This document shows, one piece after another, positions 10,088 to 18,789 of a stretch of DNA of 64,000 nucleotides. Origin of the DNA: Sphingobacterium siyangense (GTDB lineage: Bacteria > Bacteroidota > Bacteroidia > Sphingobacteriales > Sphingobacteriaceae); NCBI RefSeq assembly GCF_007830445.1, contig NZ_VLKR01000008.1, forward strand, positions 62,001 through 126,000. The letters run 5' to 3'. The notes beneath the pieces were generated by a model. It did not search any database and was not told where the DNA came from. It was given only the letters and a program-made list of their open reading frames with translations. The first letter of the stretch is position 1, and every line of letters starts with the position of its first letter. A program made the position numbers and the translations under genes.

Positions 10088-10441
10088 CTATACCTGATAA
10101 TGCCTCTTCTTTTGCATATTGATCAAACGCCACAACTGAAGACAGAAAAAGCATATCAAAACAGCAAAAGATAACTGGCCACCAATCGTGCTATAATTTT
10201 TAAGATCCGGGGCAATGTCTGCAACTTGAATTTTGGCCATCAGATAATTATTGAACATCATGCCACAAACAGTCCCAAGAAGAAAAAATGTAATCGCATA
10301 CTTTTTATTTGACAGGGCTTTCTCTTTATCTTTCTCGAGCGCAGCAATACCGTTCATGATACGTTGTTCAAAATCATCAAATGGCATTTCTATTTTACTC
10401 ATTTGCATAACTTTCTTGAATTTTTCCTGTTCCTTATCCAT
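10088..10441 (-). CDS. Small membrane protein after an ECF sigma gene, possible anti-sigma partner
   Basis: 117 residues. The first 45 are charged and helical (MDKEQEKFKKVMQMSKIEMP), followed by two membrane segments (ITFFLLGTVCGMMFNNYL and LSFAVLICFFCLQLW). The start overlaps the end of the sigma-factor gene by 8 bp, so translation is probably coupled. A cytoplasmic head on a membrane anchor, encoded directly after an ECF sigma factor, suggests an anti-sigma role, but no zinc-binding or FecR-type anti-sigma motif is visible, so this is only inference. Confidence 0.7.
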   Translation of the reverse strand: MDKEQEKFKKVMQMSKIEMPFDDFEQRIMNGIAALEKDKEKALSNKKYAITFFLLGTVCGMMFNNYLMAKIQVADIAPDLKNYSTIGGQLSFAVLICFFCLQLWRLINMQKKRHYQV

Positions 10442-10985
10442 AATACTCCGCTTTTTTAATTAACTGACTTAAAATGATCTGCATATTTTTACGGGCCCGG
10501 TGCAAGATCACTTTGGTATTCGCTAATGTCCAGCCCATAATCTCTTTAATTTCATCCATCGACTGTTCTTCGAGATAGAACAACCGTAATGCAACAGACT
10601 CGCGAGCGGGCAGAATAGTGAGTGCATCGTTGATCATTTCTTTTCTTTCGTGGTCGATTATTTCATCCAATACGGAATCTTCATGCGACATGTCATGGTG
10701 GGATAGATCAAAATTGACCAACTCCAGTTTCTTATGACGAATGGCATTAAAAGCAACATGCACAACAATTCGGTAAAACCAGGTACTAAATTTCGATTTC
10801 CCTTTAAAGGAAGACAGCGATTGATAGCATTTTATAAATGCATCCTGAACGGCATCTTCTGCCAAATGCTCTTCCTTTACAATAGAAAGAGCGACAGAAA
10901 ATGCCATATCTTTATACGTTTTTATAAAATAACGATAGGATTCCACATCGCCTGATAGAACTTTTCGAATATAGATTTCATCCAT
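10434..10985 (-). CDS. ECF-type RNA polymerase sigma factor
   Basis: About 183 residues with the two sigma-70 regions of an ECF factor. Region 2 includes ALSIVKEEHLAEDAVQDAFI and the FKGKSKFSTWFYRIVVHVA stretch. Region 4 is the helix-turn-helix ARESVALRLFYLEEQSMDEI followed by MGWTLANTKVILHRARKNM. A longer frame starts at 11027, but the ATG at 10985 (MDEIYIRKVLSGD) leaves 7 bp after the upstream stop and gives the normal family start. It is the middle gene of three on the - strand, between two small membrane proteins. Target genes are unknown. Confidence 0.9.
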   Translation of the reverse strand: MDEIYIRKVLSGDVESYRYFIKTYKDMAFSVALSIVKEEHLAEDAVQDAFIKCYQSLSSFKGKSKFSTWFYRIVVHVAFNAIRHKKLELVNFDLSHHDMSHEDSVLDEIIDHERKEMINDALTILPARESVALRLFYLEEQSMDEIKEIMGWTLANTKVILHRARKNMQIILSQLIKKAEYYG

Positions 10986-10992
10986 TGGCGGG

Positions 10993-11307
10993 TTAAATAT
11001 CGCGTTTTTTATCCAATCGGTTAGCAATTATCATTGCAACACCCGCAGAAATAATCAAAATTGCGACCGCAAGTGAATCTGGCAAATCAGTATTCATGTA
11101 GTTGTCCAAAATTCCCACAATGAATAATCCTATTCCTATACCAAGTACCAAAATCCCGGGCTTTTGCCAATCTAGTGACTCTCTTTTCTTATTTTCACCC
11201 GGAATCTGTACAGCCACGCTCCGATACCGCATAATAAAATAAACACACAAGGTGATACATGTAAATAGTCCGATTCCTAAAATGGCTCCTACTGATTGCT
11301 TTTCCAT
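10993..11307 (-). CDS. Small inner-membrane protein (DUF6249-like)
   Basis: 104 residues with three predicted membrane segments: VGAILGIGLFTCITLCVYFI, PGILVLGIGIGLFIVGIL and LAVAILIISAGVAMIIA, ending in a basic tail RLDKKRDI. The pattern resembles DUF6249 membrane proteins that accompany sigma-factor genes in Sphingobacteriaceae; the family name is from memory. It is the first gene of the operon and ends 7 bp before the likely sigma-factor start. Confidence 0.72.
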   Translation of the reverse strand: MEKQSVGAILGIGLFTCITLCVYFIMRYRSVAVQIPGENKKRESLDWQKPGILVLGIGIGLFIVGILDNYMNTDLPDSLAVAILIISAGVAMIIANRLDKKRDI

Positions 11308-11365
11308 AATTATTTGAATTAGTTTTTACATTAGTCGCAACCATCCCCGAAAAGGTTACAACAAA

Positions 11366-11397
11366 TTGAGTTAAATGTCTCGATTTGTGTAAATTTG
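11366..11397 (+). promoter_or_regulatory. Bacteroidota-type promoter of the M20 dipeptidase
   Basis: TTG at 11366-11368 and a perfect TAnnTTTG element (TAAATTTG, 11390-11397) are separated by 21 bp. The expected start of transcription lies about 12 nt before the ATG at 11415. Confidence 0.65.
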
Positions 11398-11414
11398 TTT
11401 CAAACACAAACAAT

Positions 11415-12785
11415 ATGCAAAACATTAAAGAATATGTAGAAGCAAACAAGCAACGTTTTTTGGATGAGTTGTTTGATTTATTGCGTTTACCATCAGTAAG
11501 TGCCGATCCTAAATTTAAAGGAGATGTTGAAAAAACTGCTGAATTTGTTGCTCAGAAATTGCGTGAAGCCGGAGCCGACAATGTAGAAGTTTGTCCTACC
11601 GCTGGTAATCCAATCGTTTATGGAGAAAAAATTATCGATCCGGCACTTCCTACAGTGTTGACATATGGTCATTACGACGTACAACCTGCTGATCCATACG
11701 AGTTGTGGGATACCCCTCCTTTCGAACCGACGGTTCGTGATGGCAAAATCTATGCACGTGGTTCTGCCGATGATAAAGGTCAGTTTTATATGCATGTAAA
11801 AGCCTTCGAATACATGATTAAAAATGATGCATTAGCATGCAACATCAAATTTATGATTGAGGGTGAAGAGGAAGTGGGCTCAGTCAATTTGGGCACATTT
11901 GTTAAAGAAAATACAGAAAGACTGAAAGCTGATGTTATTGTTATTTCCGATACATCGATGATCAGCATGGCTCAACCATCGTTAGAAACTGGCTTACGTG
12001 GACTTTCTTATGTTGAAGTTGAAGTTACGGGGCCTAATAGAGATTTACACTCCGGCGTATATGGTGGAGCAGTAGCCAATCCTGCGACGATATTAGCAAA
12101 ACTGATTGCATCATTACATGACGAAAATAATCATATCGCTATCCCTGGATTTTATGATGATGTTGTCGAATTGACGGCTGAAGAACGTAAAGCATTAAAT
12201 GAAGCACCTTTTGACATTGAAGAATACAAAACTGACCTGGGTATCCAAAATATCTGGGGAGAAAAAGGTTTCACAACATTAGAACGCACCGGTATTCGCC
12301 CAACCTTAGAAGTAAATGGTATTTGGGGTGGTTATATCGGTGAAGGCGCCAAAACAGTATTGCCTTCAAAAGCGAATGCAAAAATTTCAATGCGTCTTGT
12401 ACCAAACCAAAACTCTCACCGTATTACGGAGCTTTTCAAAAAACATTTTGAATCTATTGCACCAGATTATGTGAAAGTAGAAGTTAAACCTCATCATGGT
12501 GGTGAACCTGTCGTCACACCGACCGACAGTGTTGCTTACAAAGCGGCAGAAAAAGCCCTGCATGACACCTTTGGTGTTAAACCTATCCCAACGCGTGGTG
12601 GTGGTTCGATCCCAATCGTCGCTCTTTTTGAAGAAGTATTGGGTTTAAAGACTGTACTCTTAGGCTTCGGACTAGATAGTGACAACCTACACTCTCCCAA
12701 TGAAAAGTATGGTATTGAGAATTACCTTATGGGAATATCAACAATTCCTTTATTTCATAAATATTACGCGGAACTAAGCAAATAA
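11415..12785 (+). CDS. M20 family dipeptidase
   Basis: Zinc-dependent dipeptidase or carboxypeptidase of 456 residues, cytosolic because no signal peptide is visible. Metal-site motifs of the family are present: YGHYDVQPADPYELWDTPPF, RGSADDKGQ, EGEEEVGS and, near the end, the GGGSIPIV and LHSPNEKYG segments. The dimerisation lid domain lies in the middle (DLHSGVYGGAVANP). The start at 11415 (MQNIKEYVEANK) was preferred to a frame opening 10 codons earlier because it sits right behind a good promoter. It probably finishes the breakdown of dipeptides, such as those produced by the S46 peptidase at the left end of the window. Confidence 0.93.
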   Translation: MQNIKEYVEANKQRFLDELFDLLRLPSVSADPKFKGDVEKTAEFVAQKLREAGADNVEVCPTAGNPIVYGEKIIDPALPTVLTYGHYDVQPADPYELWDTPPFEPTVRDGKIYARGSADDKGQFYMHVKAFEYMIKNDALACNIKFMIEGEEEVGSVNLGTFVKENTERLKADVIVISDTSMISMAQPSLETGLRGLSYVEVEVTGPNRDLHSGVYGGAVANPATILAKLIASLHDENNHIAIPGFYDDVVELTAEERKALNEAPFDIEEYKTDLGIQNIWGEKGFTTLERTGIRPTLEVNGIWGGYIGEGAKTVLPSKANAKISMRLVPNQNSHRITELFKKHFESIAPDYVKVEVKPHHGGEPVVTPTDSVAYKAAEKALHDTFGVKPIPTRGGGSIPIVALFEEVLGLKTVLLGFGLDSDNLHSPNEKYGIENYLMGISTIPLFHKYYAELSK

Positions 12786-12800
12786 TTTAGTTTTTCATTA

Positions 12801-12845
12801 GATAAAGGGTTATTTTTAAATTTTAGAAATAACCCTTTATCGTTT
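12801..12845 (+). terminator. Perfect 15-bp hairpin directly before the LysR gene
   Basis: GATAAAGGGTTATTT and AAATAACCCTTTATC form a 15-bp stem with an 11-nt loop, followed by GTTTT. It looks like the terminator of the dipeptidase gene but ends only 5 nt before the ATG of the LysR gene. Confidence 0.7.
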
Positions 12846-12846
12846 T

Positions 12847-13749
12847 ATGGATTTTGATTTTCGTTTAATTGTATTTTACACTGCGGCTCAGCACCTTAAT
12901 TTCACCAAAACGGCTTCGGCCCTTTTCATCTCACAACCAGCCGTAAGCAAAAACATCCAAGAACTAGAGAAGAAACTTGGCGTACCACTCTTCGAAAGAA
13001 AGGGCAACAATCTTAATTTAACCGATTCAGGTCAAATTCTCTATAAATATGCCCAACAGATTATCAATCTGTATAATCAGGCGGGCCAAGAAATACAGGA
13101 GTTGCAGGAAGGGCGAAAAGGAAAGCTGGTCTTAGGAGCCAGCACAACCATCTCCCAATATGTTTTACCTGCTCTGCTTGCCGATTTTCTATCCCAATAT
13201 CCCAACAACCGTATCCAGTCTTTTCAATCCAATAGCCGCAGTATTGAGGAGCAGCTTATCGACAAAACATTGGATTTAGGTATCACGGAGGGGTCTACCG
13301 ACAACCGGGCGCTGAAATACATTCCTTTTATGAAGGATGAGCTAGTTCTGGTCACAAATAGCCAAAACCCACTATTAGCTCAATTAAAAAATCCAATATT
13401 ATCCGATATCACGCGCTTACCTTTGGTACTACGCGAGCAGGGCTCAGGTACACGAACAATTATTGAGAATGCACTAAAAGATAAAAGCATTAATCTATCC
13501 GAAGTACAGATAGAAATGATCTTGCCTTCAACAGAGAGTATCAAAGGCTACCTTGCTCGTCGCAACAGCTTTGCTTTTTTATCTATTTATACAGTGCAAA
13601 AAGAAGTGTTAAATAATCTATTGACCATTGTTGATATTCCACAATTGACAATAGAACGTTATTTCTATTTTACCCATTTATATGGAGGCCTTGCCGGTAC
13701 GCCCAACCAGTTTCTGCAATTCTGTTTGCGGCAAAACTTCAAGTTATAA
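12847..13749 (+). CDS. LysR family transcriptional regulator
   Basis: 300 residues: an N-terminal winged helix (FYTAAQHLNFTKTASALFIS, QPAVSKNIQELEKKLGVPLF) and a C-terminal periplasmic-binding-like sensor domain starting around residue 90 (GKLVLGASTTISQYVLPALL). The sensor part resembles regulators of the CysL/CysB-like group, but the ligand is not determined. The gene lies 80 bp upstream of the TsdA-like cytochrome gene and points the same way, so it is a plausible local regulator of that possible sulfur module. Confidence 0.9.
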   Translation: MDFDFRLIVFYTAAQHLNFTKTASALFISQPAVSKNIQELEKKLGVPLFERKGNNLNLTDSGQILYKYAQQIINLYNQAGQEIQELQEGRKGKLVLGASTTISQYVLPALLADFLSQYPNNRIQSFQSNSRSIEEQLIDKTLDLGITEGSTDNRALKYIPFMKDELVLVTNSQNPLLAQLKNPILSDITRLPLVLREQGSGTRTIIENALKDKSINLSEVQIEMILPSTESIKGYLARRNSFAFLSIYTVQKEVLNNLLTIVDIPQLTIERYFYFTHLYGGLAGTPNQFLQFCLRQNFKL

Positions 13750-13803
13750 CCAAATGTTATATCTCATAAACAAACTTCGTTTTAATTCCAGATTTGAGGC
13801 GGC

Positions 13804-13811
13804 TAGATTTG
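13804..13811 (+). promoter_or_regulatory. Promoter -7 element before the cytochrome operon
   Basis: TAGATTTG matches TAnnTTTG exactly and ends 18 nt before the ATG at 13830. No good TTTG element stands 17-23 bp upstream, as would fit a regulator-dependent promoter. Confidence 0.45.
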
Positions 13812-13829
13812 TACAAATGAATTAGCGTA

Positions 13830-14810
13830 ATGGAATATAAAAAACTAACAGATTATTTAAAGGCACTCAGCTGGATCATTGTAGCATTGGTTATTACATG
13901 TACGACCTTATGTGTATTTCCACTAAAACATGAGGAAAACAAAAAGCAAACAGATTCTCTTGAAATGCGCAACGACTCGCTTATTACGCACGTTTCCCAA
14001 TTTAAGGAAATCTCATTCAAAGATAATCCCGAAGGTAAAATGGCCAGTTATGGTGAAAAGCTAATCAAAAATACATACGATTATTTCTATGATGGGGAGG
14101 TCAAAATCGGAAACAAGCTTGCCTGCAGTAGCTGCCATCTCAATGGAGGCACAAAGGCTTTTGCTGCCCCTTATGTCGGGCTCACCAATGTCTTTCCAAC
14201 CTATATTGGACGAGAAAATAAGGTTGAATCACTTGAAGAGCGCATCAACGGTTGCTTTGAGAGAAGCATGAACGGCCGAGCCATTCCTGAAAATAGCAAG
14301 GAAATGAGAGCCATTATCACCTATATTAAAAACATCAGCATAAATACAGTTAATAAAGGTCGGTTGGCAGGCCAAGGATTTATAAAAATGGATATTCCCA
14401 ATCGTGCCGCGGACTTGAAACATGGTCAATTGGTTTTTGAGAATAAATGTACAAGTTGCCATGGAAAGGATGGTCAGGGGCTACCACAAACAGCGGGAAA
14501 AGGATATCAATATCCACCCTTATGGGGAAAAGACAGCTACAATGATGGTGCTGGAATGGCACGATTGCTTACCGCGGCTCGTTTTATCAAAGCTAATATG
14601 CCTTTAGGCGCAACTTATGATGCACCTCAATTGAAAGACGACGAGGCCTATGATGTCGCAGCATATATCAATTCTTTCGATAGACCTCAAAAAACAAACA
14701 AGCAATTGGACTATCCTAATCTAAGCAAAAAACCCAAAGATAGCCCCTATCCACCTTATGCCGATAACGTTAGTACAGAACAACATAAACTCGGACCTTT
14801 TAATTTTTAA
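13830..14810 (+). CDS. TsdA-like dihaem c-type cytochrome
   Basis: 326 residues with an N-terminal membrane anchor or signal (LSWIIVALVITCTTLCVFPL) and two haem-binding motifs: CSSCH at residues 99-103 and CTSCH at 207-211. Between them is INGCFERSMNG with Cys142. A Cys in this position is the known axial ligand of haem 1 in thiosulfate dehydrogenase/tetrathionate reductase TsdA. Met257 in KANMPLGA fits the Met ligand of haem 2. The probable reaction is the two-electron interconversion of thiosulfate and tetrathionate in the periplasm; the direction cannot be told. The DsrE and binding-protein genes follow, apparently in one operon. Confidence 0.8.
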   Translation: MEYKKLTDYLKALSWIIVALVITCTTLCVFPLKHEENKKQTDSLEMRNDSLITHVSQFKEISFKDNPEGKMASYGEKLIKNTYDYFYDGEVKIGNKLACSSCHLNGGTKAFAAPYVGLTNVFPTYIGRENKVESLEERINGCFERSMNGRAIPENSKEMRAIITYIKNISINTVNKGRLAGQGFIKMDIPNRAADLKHGQLVFENKCTSCHGKDGQGLPQTAGKGYQYPPLWGKDSYNDGAGMARLLTAARFIKANMPLGATYDAPQLKDDEAYDVAAYINSFDRPQKTNKQLDYPNLSKKPKDSPYPPYADNVSTEQHKLGPFNF

Positions 14811-14841
14811 ACATAAATACCCCATTAAATCAATAATAAAT

Positions 14842-15312
14842 ATGAAAAAACAATTTACAATCGCTTGCATTTTAGTAGCGATAATGACTATTCAAGCGAA
14901 AGCACAGGACAATAAATTGTTGCTCAATAACCATCAATATAGCGGTGCCGTTGCTAAGAAAAAAGCGTATAAAGCCATTTATCAGCTGGACAGCAATGAT
15001 CCAAAAACAATTGAAAAAGCAATCCGTAATATTAACAATGTCTTGAAAGACCCACGGTTAAAAGGACACTTACAGATTGAGTTGGTTGCATTTTCCGGTG
15101 GTACCGAAGCTTACCTAAAAAAGAACAGCCAATATGAGAAACCTTTGAAAGACCTCGTCGAGAAAGGCGTTATCGTAGCGCAGTGCCTGAATACGTTGGA
15201 AGAGAAACATATTGCCAAAGAAGAACTATTTGATTTTATAGGCTATGTTCCTAGCGGAAATGGTGAATTAATCTTAAGAGCAAATGAAGGTTGGGTTATC
15301 GTTAAACCATAA
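14842..15312 (+). CDS. Exported DsrE-family protein
   Basis: 156 residues with a signal peptide (MKKQFTIACILVAIMTIQAKAQ) and a DsrE/DsrF-like fold: LQIELVAFSGGTEAYLKK and, near residue 110, GVIVAQCLNTLEEKHI with the Cys that is conserved in many sulfur-carrying DsrE-like proteins. The start at 14842 gives a standard signal peptide; the open frame reaches further upstream, inside the cytochrome gene. It is followed by the binding-protein gene after 5 bp. A role as a periplasmic sulfur-binding or sulfur-transfer protein is inferred from its neighbours and its Cys. Confidence 0.82.
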   Translation: MKKQFTIACILVAIMTIQAKAQDNKLLLNNHQYSGAVAKKKAYKAIYQLDSNDPKTIEKAIRNINNVLKDPRLKGHLQIELVAFSGGTEAYLKKNSQYEKPLKDLVEKGVIVAQCLNTLEEKHIAKEELFDFIGYVPSGNGELILRANEGWVIVKP

Positions 15313-15317
15313 GTATA

Positions 15318-16232
15318 ATGAAAAATTTTCTACTGCTTGGTCTAACAATAGCATTATTGGGAGCCCAGGAAATTAAGGCACAAGAACATCGTTTTGATCC
15401 CCCCTGGAATAATCCACCAGAATCGGCTCTAAATTTTACGGTACCCGGGATAGACAATATTCCAGATTTATATGGTGATATCGAGAATCCGCAGCTTACT
15501 GTCTTTTTCGCTGGCAATCAATTTATGGTTGTCGATGATCTACTTGCATCATTCAAAAAAGAATACCCACAATACGAACGTATTTTTGTTGAAACCCTGC
15601 CGCCGGGCATTTTAGCTAAACAGATTAAAGGCGGATCAATCACGATAGGGAATCTACGCATTACCCATAAGCCCGATATTTACACAGCGAGCAAACGAGC
15701 GATCAACGAGATGGCAGATTACTTCAGCCATACACAGGTTTATTGCTACAACAATATCTGTTTGATGATTCCAAAAGGAAATCCCGCTAATATCAGAACA
15801 TTGAATGATCTGGGGAATGACAAAGTTCGTATCAGCATGCCTAATCCCCAATGGGAAGGAATTGGGGAGCAGATCAAAGCATCCTATAGAAAAGCCGGGG
15901 GCGAACAACTCGTCAAGAAAATCATGGAAGATAAGGTCAAAGATGGCAGCACTTATCTGACCAAGATCCACCATAGGGAGAGCCCCATGCGTATATTGTA
16001 TGGACAGGCCGATGCGGCTCCCGTTTGGGCTTCTGAAGTCGTTTACCAAAAACTAATTGGCCATCCAGTTGAAGGGATCACCATTCCTGATGTGCAAAAT
16101 ACAACTGCAACTTACGTCGCTGCAAAGCTGAAAAACGCGCCGCATGCGCAGGCTGCAGATGACTTTTTAAAATTCATGGACTCGCCAACAGCCAAGAATA
16201 TTTACAAGAAATATGGTTTCACAGTAGACTAA
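15318..16232 (+). CDS. Periplasmic substrate-binding protein, type-II fold (ModA-like)
   Basis: 304 residues with a signal peptide (MKNFLLLGLTIALLGAQEIKA) and no lipobox Cys. The body resembles extracellular solute-binding proteins for oxyanions: QLTVFFAGNQFMVVDDLLAS, YCYNNICLMIPKGNPANI, VRISMPNPQWEGIGEQI, and a C-terminal AADDFLKFMDSPTAKNIYKK. No permease or ATPase gene is next to it, so it may bind a ligand for the cytochrome/DsrE system or a sensor, rather than feed an ABC importer. The ligand is unknown; a sulfur oxyanion is an inference from context. It is the last gene before a strong terminator. Confidence 0.8.
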   Translation: MKNFLLLGLTIALLGAQEIKAQEHRFDPPWNNPPESALNFTVPGIDNIPDLYGDIENPQLTVFFAGNQFMVVDDLLASFKKEYPQYERIFVETLPPGILAKQIKGGSITIGNLRITHKPDIYTASKRAINEMADYFSHTQVYCYNNICLMIPKGNPANIRTLNDLGNDKVRISMPNPQWEGIGEQIKASYRKAGGEQLVKKIMEDKVKDGSTYLTKIHHRESPMRILYGQADAAPVWASEVVYQKLIGHPVEGITIPDVQNTTATYVAAKLKNAPHAQAADDFLKFMDSPTAKNIYKKYGFTVD

Positions 16233-16233
16233 A

Positions 16234-16270
16234 AAAGAAAATGGATAATTAATTATCCATTTTCTTTCTT
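16234..16270 (+). terminator. Rho-independent terminator of the tsdA-like operon
   Basis: A perfect palindrome with 17-bp arms (left arm AAAGAAAATGGATAATT) is followed by a T-rich tract. It closes the three-gene cytochrome operon. Confidence 0.75.
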
Positions 16271-16298
16271 TACTTTAGGTCAAAATTAGTTGACTTGT

Positions 16299-17090
16299 AT
16301 GATCCTATTGCTCAAAAAACTCCATCGGTATTGGTATTTTATCAGCGTTCTACTTGTTTTTCTTCTGTTTTTCCCTTATATCTATTTTTTAGCACGACGT
16401 CCCGAAAAAAACTATGCTAGAATCGCCCGTATGCGACGCTGGGTATCAGTTGGTGGTTCGGCCCTAGCTGGTGTATTTTTTAAGGTGAGCTATGAATCAA
16501 AAATAGATTGGAACCGTTCCATGGTATTGTGTCCCAATCATACTTCGGTCTTGGATATAACAGCCCTCACCTATTTGTGCCCAGCTCCTTTTTCATTTAT
16601 CGGAAAAGCTTCATTGCTTAAAAATCCGGTTACACGTATTTTTTTCAAAACAATAGATATCCCGGTCACAAGAAGAAGTAAAGTTTCTTCTTTCAAGGCC
16701 TTCCAACGTGCCAATGAACTCGTCCGAAATGGTAGAAGTGTCGTTATCTTTCCAGAAGGAAAAATCGATGATGGTTTCCCCCCGCAGATTCACGCATTTA
16801 AATCCGGAGCCTTTCGAATCGCTATTCAAAATGACGTTCCCACAGTGCCCATTATCATAGAAAATGCCTGGGATATCTTTTTCGATGACGGCTCGAAAAG
16901 GGGATCTCGCCCAGGAATAGTTAAAATCCATGTATTCAACCCGATAGAAACTAAAGATTTTAACGATGATAATGCATCGGAACTAGAAAAAGTTGTATAC
17001 GACAAAATGCATTCCTATTGGATTATGAAGAATAAATCGTATTTTCATAACCTAGAGAACCTCCAAAAAATATGTCAGGAAAGATCTTAA
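16299..17090 (+). CDS. plsC: 1-acyl-sn-glycerol-3-phosphate acyltransferase
   Basis: 263 residues. It acylates lysophosphatidic acid to phosphatidic acid in phospholipid synthesis at the inner membrane. An N-terminal membrane segment ([19 protein letters not shown]) is followed by the acyltransferase motifs NHTSVLDI (HX4D, catalytic) and FPEGKID (glycerol-phosphate binding). The ATG at 16299 was preferred to an in-frame TTG at 16290. Its 3' end overlaps the following ABC gene by 19 bp, so the two are coexpressed. Confidence 0.9.
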   Translation: MILLLKKLHRYWYFISVLLVFLLFFPYIYFLARRPEKNYARIARMRRWVSVGGSALAGVFFKVSYESKIDWNRSMVLCPNHTSVLDITALTYLCPAPFSFIGKASLLKNPVTRIFFKTIDIPVTRRSKVSSFKAFQRANELVRNGRSVVIFPEGKIDDGFPPQIHAFKSGAFRIAIQNDVPTVPIIIENAWDIFFDDGSKRGSRPGIVKIHVFNPIETKDFNDDNASELEKVVYDKMHSYWIMKNKSYFHNLENLQKICQERS

Positions 17091-17830
17091 TCGAAATCAA
17101 GGATATTGCTAGAGAATACCAAATTGGTGCGGAAACAATTCATGCCTTAAGCTCCGTTACACTCAACATCCATAAAGGAGAATTTGTGGCCTTAATGGGG
17201 CCTTCAGGATCAGGCAAATCCACGTTAATGAACATTCTCGGTTGCTTGGATACGCCAAGCCGAGGAGAATACATCCTCAATGGGATTAATGTGAGTGACA
17301 TGACTGACGATGAACTCGCCGAAGTAAGAAACAAAGAAATTGGTTTCGTCTTTCAAACTTTTAACCTGTTACCAAAGAATACAGCACTTGAAAATGTTGC
17401 GCTTCCCCTAATTTACGCGGGCTATAATAAAGTTAGACGTGAGGAAAAAGCTACTGCAGCATTGGAAAGTGTCGGCTTAGGGCATCGTATGGATCATAGA
17501 CCTAATGAACTATCGGGTGGACAACGACAACGTGTTGCTGTTGCAAGAGCATTGATCAACGATCCTTCCATTATACTTGCCGATGAGCCAACAGGAAACC
17601 TTGACACCAAAACGTCCATTGAAATTATGGGCCTACTGGAGGAAATTCACTCCAAGGGTAATACCATTATTCTAGTCACACATGAAGAGGATATCGCATT
17701 ACATGCACACCGTATTGTACGCATGCGAGATGGCTTGATCGAAAATGATTATCCAAACCCAGAAATCAAATCAGTGTCACCAAGACTTGATGCGTTAAAC
17801 GAAAAGGGAAGTGACTTTGAGAATATCTAA
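17072..17830 (+). CDS. ABC transporter ATP-binding protein (MacB/LolD type)
   Basis: 252 residues with all ABC ATPase motifs: Walker [11 protein letters not shown]-loop FQTFNLLP, signature [15 protein letters not shown], Walker [10 protein letters not shown] and the switch His in [10 protein letters not shown]. The sequence is of the MacB/LolD/FtsE type that works with a separately encoded FtsX-like permease. No permease gene is next to it; its partner must be elsewhere. A LolD-like second copy is at 44602-45255. The 25-residue C-terminal tail after the ABC domain is of unknown function. Confidence 0.9.
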   Translation: MSGKILIEIKDIAREYQIGAETIHALSSVTLNIHKGEFVALMGPSGSGKSTLMNILGCLDTPSRGEYILNGINVSDMTDDELAEVRNKEIGFVFQTFNLLPKNTALENVALPLIYAGYNKVRREEKATAALESVGLGHRMDHRPNELSGGQRQRVAVARALINDPSIILADEPTGNLDTKTSIEIMGLLEEIHSKGNTIILVTHEEDIALHAHRIVRMRDGLIENDYPNPEIKSVSPRLDALNEKGSDFENI

Positions 17831-17893
17831 AAATATTATAACGCTAAAAACCAACAACTTATATTAATACAGCAAAAATAACACGTGATTTAC

Positions 17894-17923
17894 TTGCTTA
17901 AGTTAAATTAAATCATAGTTTTG
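17894..17923 (+). promoter_or_regulatory. Bacteroidota-type promoter of the DUF2795 gene
   Basis: TTG at 17894-17896 and the exact -7 element TAGTTTTG at 17916-17923 are 19 bp apart. The leader to the ATG at 17953 would be about 25 nt. Confidence 0.7.
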
Positions 17924-17952
17924 CGAAAATAGAGAACTTAAATTGTTTTTAT

Positions 17953-18174
17953 ATGTATTGGACATTAGAATTAGCTTCGCATCTAGAAGATGCACCATGG
18001 CCAGCAACAAAAGATGAATTAATCGATTACGCTATTCGTTCGGGTGCACCTGTTGAGGTGATTGAAAACTTACAATCTCTTGAGGACGATGGTGAGCCAT
18101 ATGAAAATATCGAAGAAATTTGGCCCGACTATCCAACAAAAGACGATTTCTTCTTCAATGAAGATGAATACTAA
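17953..18174 (+). CDS. DUF2795 domain-containing small acidic protein
   Basis: 73 residues, strongly acidic at the C-terminus (DDFFFNEDEY). It begins MYWTLELASHLEDAPWPATK and continues DELIDYAIRSGAPVEVIENL, the pattern of DUF2795 small proteins that are highly conserved in Bacteroidota. It has its own good promoter and terminator, so it is monocistronic. Its function is not known. Confidence 0.82.
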   Translation: MYWTLELASHLEDAPWPATKDELIDYAIRSGAPVEVIENLQSLEDDGEPYENIEEIWPDYPTKDDFFFNEDEY

Positions 18175-18179
18175 AAAAT

Positions 18180-18213
18180 AAAAAACGCCTTTATTCAAAA
18201 GGCGTTTTTTATT
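18180..18213 (+). terminator. Rho-independent terminator
   Basis: AAAAAACGCCTTT, loop ATTC, AAAGGCGTTTTTT: a strong stem with a T tail just after the DUF2795 gene. Confidence 0.88.
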
Positions 18214-18300
18214 AAAGACATCGCCCTCTCTTCGGAGACAACTCAGTACGATATCCATAACCTCCCGAAGGTTTTTATTCCATAGTTTTAATCTATTTTG

Positions 18301-18789
18301 ATGAAGACAAGTCTTACAAGTATGAAGATAAAATTAAAGCTATTGTTGTTCATGTTTATTGGCTGTATTGTCAGCCAAAGCCTATTTGCTCAGGAACAAC
18401 AAACTTCCAATGAACAGGTTGTTGTTTTAAAAAAGTTTGTCCAGCGCTTGAATGATCCTAATTTAGCGACTGATATTATTTTAAGCCAAGATCTAATAAC
18501 ATCAAAAAAACTGGACGAAGATCTACAGGAATACCTATTGGCAAGCATCGATGAAATCAGGATAAATGTACAGAGCAAGGATATCAACCAACTGGAATAT
18601 CTTAGCTTTGCTCAAACAGGAAGAAAAGAAACAAGTGATATCGATCTCGAAGGTATTGACCCGCAACAAGTCTACTTTGTCAAATACCTCAAGCGTTTTG
18701 TATTTGCAGCAGTCATCCGTGATAGCAAAATTGCCTCTTTTACATTAGTTTCCAAAGGGAACAATAAAGCTCATTTTGTATTCTATTAG
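18301..18789 (+). CDS. Hypothetical secreted protein
   Basis: 162 residues from the ATG at 18301. A second ATG at 18322 (MKIKLKLLLFMFIGCIVSQS) gives a shorter and equally good signal peptide, so the start is uncertain. The signal peptide ends at SLFAQ. The mature part of about 130 residues is a mixed alpha/beta domain without a motif I recognise. It ends in FTLVSKGNNKAHFVFY, a beta-strand pattern seen in several small periplasmic Bacteroidota proteins. It stands alone between the DUF2795 gene and the trp leader. Confidence 0.65.
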   Translation: MKTSLTSMKIKLKLLLFMFIGCIVSQSLFAQEQQTSNEQVVVLKKFVQRLNDPNLATDIILSQDLITSKKLDEDLQEYLLASIDEIRINVQSKDINQLEYLSFAQTGRKETSDIDLEGIDPQQVYFVKYLKRFVFAAVIRDSKIASFTLVSKGNNKAHFVFY

